The notes under the pieces are model-generated. The model searched no databases and had not been told where the DNA came from. It was given only the letters and a program-made list of their open reading frames with translations. Below, one piece after another: positions 1 to 4,961 of a stretch of DNA of 5,764 nt; position 1 is the stretch's first letter, and each line of letters begins with the position of its first letter. Source of the stretch: Planctomycetota bacterium. Its GTDB lineage: Bacteria > Planctomycetota > Phycisphaerae > WQYP01. The stretch covers positions 1 to 5,764 of the forward strand of contig JAJYZY010000141.1 in the NCBI GenBank assembly GCA_021799715.1, written 5' to 3'. A program made the position numbers and the translations under genes.

Positions 1-818
1 GCAAGGAGTTCACAGGACTGCTTGGCAAAATCCATCTGCGAAAGCCCTTCGCCGCCGTTGCGCATCCAGTTCATATAAAGCGTGCGTACAAATCCTTTGG
101 AGTCATGTTCCACGCCCAGGCAGCGCGGCACGCGGTCGGCGAATGGTTTGGGCAGATCGCGCTGCAGAATTTTGAGCATGGCGGCTTCACGCGTCAGGAA
201 AACGGGAAATATTTTTTCGGTAAATTTCATGGCGCGGCGGCGTATATCATCCAGTGAAGCGTCCGGGAATTTGGAACGCAGGCGCGAAACAACCCGATCC
301 ACCGTGGGCACCTGTTTCACAACAACATATTTTTCCTGCTCCATATCCTTGCGGCCCAGATGAACATGGTACGTGAAACGTTCGGTGGATTCACCGGGCT
401 TCAGCAGGTGCACTTTGCGGGCCACAAGATAATAAACCGGCTTTCCCAGCCCCGGTATGGACATGCCCAGAATCGGCGTGCGGACGCTCTGCGGCTGGCC
501 TTCCAGGATAAAGCCCTCCCAACGGGTGAAGCGCTGGGCAATTTCATTGACCAGCAGTTGGTTGGGGGAGACCATAATCGCCCGTCCACCCCAACGCAGA
601 TTGGGAAACACATCTTCGGGTGAAAGGGCCGTTTCCGCCGGTAAAAACAGGTGATATGGCAGGCCGCGCGCGGTGTTTTCCATGCCGTGCGCCAGGCTGC
701 CGGTGTATTCCGCATCGCGCGCGAAAACCTTGTTCTGGATGAGCTTGACGGCGGTGGATTTGTCCGCCAGGGATTGCAGGCGTTCGAGTTTAGCTTTTCG
801 GTCACTTTTCAGAGCCAT
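1..818 (-). CDS. Protein-kinase-fold protein with uncharacterised N-terminal region (partial, C-terminus outside window)
   Basis: The minus-strand frame is open from the ATG at 818 to the window edge, giving 272 codons without a stop. The first 140 or so residues match no domain I can name; they begin with a basic, lysine-rich stretch (MALKSDRKAKLERL). From about residue 145 the sequence looks like the N-lobe of a eukaryotic-type kinase. VVVKQV resembles the beta-3 VAIK motif, with K168 as the candidate ATP-binding lysine. TREAAMLKIL supplies a candidate helix-C glutamate (E211), and GFVRTLYMNWM (about 242-252) resembles beta-5 and the hinge. The catalytic HxD and DFG-type motifs would lie beyond the window, so activity cannot be judged. 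A Ser/Thr kinase, or a small-molecule kinase of the same fold, are both possible. There is no signal peptide or membrane segment in the visible part, so a cytoplasmic location is likely. The start is supported by AAAAGG 11 bases upstream. It points the same way as the upstream carboxypeptidase but lies 400 bases away, so a shared transcript is uncertain. Confidence 0.72.
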   Translation of the reverse strand, partial: MALKSDRKAKLERLQSLADKSTAVKLIQNKVFARDAEYTGSLAHGMENTARGLPYHLFLPAETALSPEDVFPNLRWGGRAIMVSPNQLLVNEIAQRFTRWEGFILEGQPQSVRTPILGMSIPGLGKPVYYLVARKVHLLKPGESTERFTYHVHLGRKDMEQEKYVVVKQVPTVDRVVSRLRSKFPDASLDDIRRRAMKFTEKIFPVFLTREAAMLKILQRDLPKPFADRVPRCLGVEHDSKGFVRTLYMNWMRNGGEGLSQMDFAKQSCELL

Positions 819-829
819 AACGTCACCAA

Positions 830-835
830 CCTTTT
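830..835 (-). promoter_or_regulatory. Ribosome binding site of the kinase-like gene
   Basis: AAAAGG on the minus strand lies 11 bases before the ATG at 818 and supports that start. Its first base (835) is also the last base of the TAA stop of the small ORF upstream (835-966). This arrangement would allow translational coupling if that ORF is translated. Confidence 0.45.
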
Positions 836-966
836 TACATATCTGTCGCGACACAATCCGCAATCCGCGGCCACGGTTCTTCCGGTCTGCACGACTTCTC
901 CGCCCGGACCGGTAGCTGGCGCAGCCAAGCCACCATTCCTTTATCGGAGGCAAACACATCGGCCAT
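835..966 (-). CDS. Possible 43-residue hypothetical protein upstream of the kinase-like gene
   Basis: A short minus-strand ORF runs from the ATG at 966 to the TAA at 835-837 and encodes 43 residues, beginning MADVFASDKGMVAWLRQLPV. I do not recognise it. Its amino-acid mix is plausible for a soluble protein: acidic, with two Trp in the body and no membrane segment. It ends 16 bases before the kinase-like ATG, and its stop overlaps that gene's ribosome binding site. The frame stays open upstream to a TAA at 1021-1023, so a GTG start would be possible. Against it: no good Shine-Dalgarno sequence precedes the ATG at 966 (GGAG is about 20 bases away), and the ORF is short enough to arise by chance. 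It could be a leader peptide, a small gene or nothing. Confidence 0.25.
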   Translation of the reverse strand: MADVFASDKGMVAWLRQLPVRAEKSCRPEEPWPRIADCVATDM

Positions 967-1000
967 GAGATTTTTAACCGGGGATTTCTCCGCCACGTCC

Positions 1001-1034
1001 GAATAATTGTTATATCGTGGTTATCGGAATAATT
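1001..1034. repeat. Short AT-rich direct repeat (GAATAATT, two copies)
   Basis: GAATAATT occurs at 1001-1008 and again at 1027-1034, 18 bases apart, on either side of the candidate -10 box. The second copy extends into a 9-base palindrome, GAATAATTC (1027-1035). The outer CCGA and TCGG ends (999-1002 and 1024-1027) also form an imperfect inverted repeat. It could be a regulator site or chance in an AT-rich patch. Confidence 0.25.
1009..1014 (-). promoter_or_regulatory. Weak candidate -10 box for the minus-strand small ORF and kinase-like gene
   Basis: TATAAC on the minus strand matches the sigma-70 -10 consensus at five of six positions and sits in a locally AT-rich patch. The hexamer 17 bases upstream (ATGAAT) matches the -35 consensus only at its TGA core. 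If used, transcription would start near 1002 and leave a long leader before the ATG at 818, which would include the small ORF. This rests on consensus matching only. Confidence 0.22.
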
Positions 1035-1221
1035 CATGCACTTTTTGATGTGGCGAAAATTGTGGGTCATGGTTCATGGCGGGCGCAAACAATGGTTGTC
1101 CAAAATTTGGGATATCGGTTTGATGCGCCGCGGCACAACGCCGGTTGCCATGAATTCCATGTCCGCAGATTTGCGGGCTGTATGAATGCGGAGCAATGGT
1201 TTCCGCGCGGGCCATGAGTGT

Positions 1222-2790
1222 TTATTTTGCCGCGGTTGCAATGAATGTTCGTACTTCGCGGGCCAATTTTTTCCGCATTGGCGCGGGGTGATAAACCATG
1301 TGACCGCCGCGGAAAAATACTTCGTGTATATTGGCTTGCAGTTTGCGGCTCAGATCAAGATGGTTCATGGTGTAGATGGTTCCGAAAAAGGGCGTGGCCA
1401 AATCGAAGTAGCCGCTGCACACCAGCACTTTCATAAAGGGGTTGCGGATCATGGCGCGTTGGAGATTATCCGTAACGTAAAGAAAACCCATGCCACCACC
1501 GCCAAAATGCCAGGGGTAGACATCACTGGAGAGTGTTTTGTAAGGCAGATTGTTGCGATATTTCAGATCTTCACGGACATATTGGTCAAAAGCACTGGTA
1601 AACGGCGGGATAAACCGCGACATCGCCGGGTCATAGGAAGCCTGGCCACCGGTGGGATTGGGGTTGTAGCCGGTCAAGCGCGTATCCATTCGACCGATGA
1701 CTTTGCGTTCATTGCGCAACAGCGCTTGTTCAAAAAGTCCGGGTCCAATGCGTAAATTGGCCAGCAGGCATTCGCGTTCGGATAAGCCGGTATAGCGTGC
1801 CAGCGTGGCGGCGACGGCATGGCGCTGTGCCGTGGTCAGGCTGCTGCCCCGTGCGAGGGCTGAAATGTAATTTGTAAGTGCCCAGTGTTCCACTTTTTTC
1901 AGTGTGCGGTGGAAGTGCTTTTCGAGTTCCGGCGAAAGTTTGTGATGATACCATGCCGCGGCGGTGTACGACGGGAGAAAAAGCGGGTACGGCGTGTCAT
2001 TGCCGAAGTTGGGTTCAAGAATCTGGAAATTCAAGGCGCAGGAAATCAGAATCACGCCGTTGAGGGTCATTCCGTCATGTTCTGACAGATAATCAGCCAG
2101 TCCACAGGCCCGGGTGGTTCCATAGCTTTCACCGGCCAGGAATTTTGGAGAACCCCAGCGTTGATACATGGTGGTGTAAAGCCGGATAAATGAAGCGACC
2201 GAGGCAATATCATTCCGCACGCCGTAAAATTTTTGGCCCGACACGCCCGGTTCCGGATGGCTGAATCCGGTGCCGACAGGATCCACAAAAACCAGGTCCG
2301 ATGCATCAAGCCAGGTCTGATGATTGGCGACAAGCTTATACGGCGGCGGGGTCACGTTGCCGTTGGGCGTTAATGCCACGCGCACAGGCCCGGCGCACCC
2401 CAGGTTCAGCCAAACGGATGCCGCGCCGGGACCACCATTAAATAAGAAGGTGATGGGGCGTTTATCGCGCTGGGCGGCGGCACTGATACCGGGCCTGGGG
2501 TCTTTGGTATAGGCGATAAAAAAAATTCTGGCCTGCACTTTGCCGTTGCTTTTCATTGGCATGTAGCCGGTGGTTACCGTGTAGTTCAGTACTTTTTTAT
2601 TTATGGTAATGTGGGCGTGCACGACGGATATGGCGTTGGGATCGGATTTTGGTAAATGCCCTTGCACAGAAGTCGTCTGGGCATGTTGCGTTGGCGGCTT
2701 GCCGGTGGTTGGGGCGGCGTGTGCCGAATTGCCCATTGCCATGGTGCCCGCCAAGAATAATATGCCATAAAATGGTACCGCCAATCGCAT
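1222..2790 (-). CDS. Secreted S10-family serine carboxypeptidase
   Basis: This peptidase would remove C-terminal amino acids from peptides outside the cytoplasm. The frame is 546 codons from a TTG at 2862, but I favour the ATG at 2790 (522 residues). That ATG has GGAG nine bases upstream and makes the protein begin directly with a signal peptide: MRLAVPF, a hydrophobic core, then a signal-peptidase-I-like site SAHA-AP after residue 25. Numbered from this ATG, the S10 hallmarks are all present: NGGPG (118-122, oxyanion hole), DPVGTGFS (170-177), GESYG with nucleophile S222, CSGYFDLATP with D463, and RGGHMVYH with H497. The catalytic triad is therefore intact, and the length fits the family (about 450-550). 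The mature N-terminus has a Thr/Pro/Gln-rich linker of about 25 residues. It is transcribed divergently from dxs. Substrate is unknown; peptide scavenging is a reasonable guess. S10 enzymes are less common in bacteria than in eukaryotes, though several phyla carry them. Confidence 0.93.
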   Translation of the reverse strand: MRLAVPFYGILFLAGTMAMGNSAHAAPTTGKPPTQHAQTTSVQGHLPKSDPNAISVVHAHITINKKVLNYTVTTGYMPMKSNGKVQARIFFIAYTKDPRPGISAAAQRDKRPITFLFNGGPGAASVWLNLGCAGPVRVALTPNGNVTPPPYKLVANHQTWLDASDLVFVDPVGTGFSHPEPGVSGQKFYGVRNDIASVASFIRLYTTMYQRWGSPKFLAGESYGTTRACGLADYLSEHDGMTLNGVILISCALNFQILEPNFGNDTPYPLFLPSYTAAAWYHHKLSPELEKHFHRTLKKVEHWALTNYISALARGSSLTTAQRHAVAATLARYTGLSERECLLANLRIGPGLFEQALLRNERKVIGRMDTRLTGYNPNPTGGQASYDPAMSRFIPPFTSAFDQYVREDLKYRNNLPYKTLSSDVYPWHFGGGGMGFLYVTDNLQRAMIRNPFMKVLVCSGYFDLATPFFGTIYTMNHLDLSRKLQANIHEVFFRGGHMVYHPAPMRKKLAREVRTFIATAAK

Positions 2791-2799
2791 AGGTAACAA

Positions 2800-2803
2800 C
2801 TCC
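2800..2803 (-). promoter_or_regulatory. Ribosome binding site deciding the carboxypeptidase start
   Basis: GGAG, within TGGAG on the minus strand, lies nine bases before the ATG at 2790. The alternative starts, ATG at 2808 and TTG at 2862, have no comparable motif. They would also add 6 or 24 residues ahead of an otherwise textbook signal peptide. Confidence 0.6.
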
Positions 2804-2833
2804 ACCATCGTGTTTAACGAGAAACCACGGGAA

Positions 2834-2862
2834 GGTATACGGCCAACGGCTGGGATGAGCAA
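2834..2862 (-). promoter_or_regulatory. Candidate sigma-70-type promoter of the carboxypeptidase gene
   Basis: On the minus strand, TTGCTC (2862-2857) and TATACC (2839-2834) are separated by exactly 17 bases. They match the -35 consensus at three of six positions and the -10 at four of six. A transcript would start near 2827, leaving a leader of roughly 35-40 bases before the ATG at 2790. The TTG that opens the longest reading frame would then fall inside the -35 box, which agrees with the shorter protein. Consensus-based only. Confidence 0.4.
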
Positions 2863-2878
2863 GCGTTGGGATAATTAT

Positions 2879-2906
2879 TTGCTTTCATTTCTACCCCGGG
2901 TAGCAT
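2879..2906 (+). promoter_or_regulatory. Candidate promoter of dxs
   Basis: TTGCTT (2879-2884) and TAGCAT (2901-2906) are spaced 16 bases apart, with three of six and four of six consensus matches. TATACG at 2913-2918 is an alternative -10 but lacks a partner -35. The transcript leader would be about 40 bases. The palindrome at 2891-2903 overlaps this promoter. Confidence 0.3.
2891..2903. promoter_or_regulatory. Perfect 13-base palindrome, candidate operator between divergent genes
   Basis: CTACCC-C-GGGTAG has perfect 6-base arms around one central base. It lies in the region between the carboxypeptidase gene and dxs, inside the spacer and edge of the candidate dxs promoter and about 30 bases upstream of the carboxypeptidase -35. 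This is the position expected of a repressor or dual-acting operator. It lacks the T-tract of an intrinsic terminator, and a one-base loop cannot form a normal hairpin, so a protein site is the better reading. The regulator is unknown. Confidence 0.35.
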
Positions 2907-2954
2907 ATCATCTATACGTAAAGCGGAGTATTAAGGTTTTGTGAGAAATTCATA

Positions 2955-4916
2955 ATGAAAAGACTTCTCGACGGCATTGAATCACCAGCGGACATCAAAC
3001 GCCTGACGGTGGATCAGTTAACCCAATTGGCCGGGGAAATCCGCGAAACGATTGTTACGACTGTCGGAGCCAACGGCGGTCACCTTGCGCCAAATTTAGG
3101 CACGGTGGAAATTATTCTGGCATTGCACGCCGTATTTGACATGCCGCGCGACCGTCTGCTGTGGGATGTCGGTCACCAGTGTTATCCCCATAAACTCATT
3201 ACCGGACGATATAAAAATTTTTCCTCTCTGCGAAAAATGGGGGGCGTTTGCGGTTTCCCCGACCCCAGTGAAAGCCAATATGATTTATTCAGTGTTGGCC
3301 ATGCGGGAACGGCCGTCAGCACGGCGGTGGGCATGGCGCGGGGCGATGCGCTGTTGAACCATGACACACGGGTGGTGGCATTTGTGGGTGATGCGTCAAT
3401 TGTCAACGGCGTGGCCTTTGAGGGCTTGAACAATGCCGGTACGCTGAAACGGCAAATGCTGATCATTCTCAATGACAACTCCATGAGCATCAGCGAGCCG
3501 CAGGGGGCTTTCGCCGGTTATCTCGAACATCTGCGCGTGACGACAACCTATGACGAAGTGAAGCGCCGGGTGCAGGAACTTCTGGATCGCATACCGTATG
3601 GCCAGCAGATTTGCGACATCGGCGCGCATGTCAAACAGGGAATCAAAAACGCCATTGCGCCGGGACATATTTTTGAAGACCTGGGGTTGAAGTACTTCGG
3701 CCCGGTGGACGGCCACGATCTGCCGGGATTGATGGAAAAACTTAACGAATTGAAAAATCTGAACGCGCCGGCGGTTCTGCATATTAAAACCGTCAAAGGC
3801 AAAGGATATGAATGGGCATGTGAAGATCCCACGACTTTCCACAGTCCCAAGCCGTTCCGAGTGGAAGGCTGCCGGGTGGTGATGAACCAGGGTTCGGGGC
3901 GATCGTGGACGGCGGCCTTTGCCGATGCCATGACCAATCTGTGCCGCAAGCACGCCAATGTGGTGGGAATAACCGCGGCGATGCCGGACGGCACGGGAAT
4001 GATCAAACTCAAACCGCTGTTTCCGGATCGATATTTTGACACGGGAATTTGCGAAAGCCACGCCGCGGCGATGGCGGCGGGGATGACCAAGGCCGGATTG
4101 CGACCGGTGGTGGCGGTATACAGCACGTTTCTGCAGCGCGCTTTTGACCAGGTGTTTCAGGAAGTGTGTTTGCAGGGATTGCCGGTGATATTCTGCTGTG
4201 ACCGCGCGGGTCTGGTGGGGGATGATGGTGCGGTGCACCACGGATTTTGTGATTTATCCTTTTTGCGCAGCCAGCCCGGCATTGTGTTGATGTCGCCGTC
4301 GGATGAGCGGGATTTAATCGGGGCTTTGGACTTTGCCGTGGCGCAGGAATCGCCGGTGCAAATTCGCTATCCGCGTGATAATTGCCCGGCGGAACCACTG
4401 GGTGAGGCAGTTCCATGGAGCATTGGCAAGCAGGGCGGCAAATCGCGCGTGCTGAAAGCCGGAGACGACGCCACGTTTATTGCTTACGGATCGGTGGCGA
4501 TGCAGGCTCTGTCCGCGGCGCAACTTCTTGAAAATGATGGATTAAGTGTGGGCGTTGTCGATGCCCGTTTCTGCAAGCCCCTGGATAGCGCGATGCTGCG
4601 GGAGGTGTTTGCGGCGGGCCGGCCGATTATTACCGTGGAAGATCATTCGGTGGTTGGCGGCTTCGGTTCGGCGGTGTTGGAATATGCGCAGGCCAACGGG
4701 CTGGATGGTCGGCTGGTGACGCGAACGGGATTGCCGGATCGGTTTATCCGCCATGCCAGCCGGTCGGAGCAATTCAAGGAAATCGGGCTGGACCCGGTTG
4801 GGTTGGCCGCTACGGTGCGGGATGCGATCAGTCGGCATGCCGCATCAAATGCCGGGGAAATCAAGGAACCCGCAATGCCCGCGCGCAAGGCCCGCCCCGC
4901 CCGACTGCGGGATTAA
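2955..4916 (+). CDS. dxs: 1-deoxy-D-xylulose-5-phosphate synthase (DXS)
   Basis: DXS condenses pyruvate and glyceraldehyde-3-phosphate into DXP using thiamine diphosphate and Mg2+. This is the first and often rate-limiting step of the MEP isoprenoid pathway, in the cytoplasm. The 653 residues contain the whole domain order. In the N-terminal TPP domain: GGHLAPNLG (41-49), DVGHQCYPHK (71-80), FPDPSES (101-107), GDAS...N (145-175, the TPP/Mg site normally written GDG...N), and YFGPVDGHD (247-255). In the pyrimidine-binding domain: E367 in GICESHA, YSTFLQRAFDQ (389-399), DRAGLVGDDG (416-425) and HHG (428-430). The transketolase C-terminal domain follows (about 500-625). Deviations from classical DXS are GDA for GDG, CESH for AEQH and VHHG for THQG, while the key Asp, Asn, Glu and His are kept. 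The last 20 or so residues form a basic Pro/Arg tail. The start matches the family N-terminus although only a weak GAG-type Shine-Dalgarno precedes it. It probably shares a transcript with the next gene. Confidence 0.95.
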   Translation: MKRLLDGIESPADIKRLTVDQLTQLAGEIRETIVTTVGANGGHLAPNLGTVEIILALHAVFDMPRDRLLWDVGHQCYPHKLITGRYKNFSSLRKMGGVCGFPDPSESQYDLFSVGHAGTAVSTAVGMARGDALLNHDTRVVAFVGDASIVNGVAFEGLNNAGTLKRQMLIILNDNSMSISEPQGAFAGYLEHLRVTTTYDEVKRRVQELLDRIPYGQQICDIGAHVKQGIKNAIAPGHIFEDLGLKYFGPVDGHDLPGLMEKLNELKNLNAPAVLHIKTVKGKGYEWACEDPTTFHSPKPFRVEGCRVVMNQGSGRSWTAAFADAMTNLCRKHANVVGITAAMPDGTGMIKLKPLFPDRYFDTGICESHAAAMAAGMTKAGLRPVVAVYSTFLQRAFDQVFQEVCLQGLPVIFCCDRAGLVGDDGAVHHGFCDLSFLRSQPGIVLMSPSDERDLIGALDFAVAQESPVQIRYPRDNCPAEPLGEAVPWSIGKQGGKSRVLKAGDDATFIAYGSVAMQALSAAQLLENDGLSVGVVDARFCKPLDSAMLREVFAAGRPIITVEDHSVVGGFGSAVLEYAQANGLDGRLVTRTGLPDRFIRHASRSEQFKEIGLDPVGLAATVRDAISRHAASNAGEIKEPAMPARKARPARLRD

Positions 4917-4961
4917 TGCCGCGGCGTTGCATCGGATGCAACTCCGGATGACAATGGTATT

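Larger units (their letters stand above)
819..1221. other. About 400 bases with no confident gene
   Basis: This gap separates the kinase-like gene from the upstream carboxypeptidase on the minus strand. Opposite-strand ORFs of about 65 codons overlap each other almost exactly at 1017-1217. Their translations are rich in His, Cys and Arg, show no family motif, and look like mirror images rather than genes. On the minus strand, the frame that follows the carboxypeptidase stop is interrupted only at 1021-1023 before continuing into the small ORF at 835-966. An AT-rich patch at about 1000-1035 carries short repeats and a possible -10 box. I see no tRNA, no strong terminator and no mobile-element end. 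Confidence 0.5.

Noticed and set aside
401..805. A 134-codon minus-strand frame in the kinase-like region
   Set aside because: It is a shifted frame of the kinase-like gene. The frame starting at 818 continues to the window edge and shows kinase-fold motifs, while this one is rich in Arg, Pro and Ser without motifs.
818..959. A 47-codon upstream extension of the kinase-like gene to an in-frame ATG at 959
   Set aside because: The frame is open, but the extension is Arg- and Cys-rich and lacks a ribosome binding site, whereas the ATG at 818 has AAAAGG 11 bases upstream.
1161..1178. Small hairpin CCGCA-GATT-TGCGG downstream of the carboxypeptidase gene
   Set aside because: The stem is only five base pairs (seven with a wobble) and no T-tract follows on either strand, so it is not a convincing terminator.
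1186..1755. A 189-codon plus-strand frame over the 3' end of the carboxypeptidase gene
   Set aside because: It overlaps the region encoding the Asp and His of the S10 triad, has no recognisable domain or ribosome binding site, and is best read as a shadow.
3396..4241. A 281-codon open frame antisense to dxs
   Set aside because: It lies wholly inside the well-supported dxs gene, is rich in His and Arg as expected of a reverse-frame shadow in GC-rich coding DNA, and shows no family motif.
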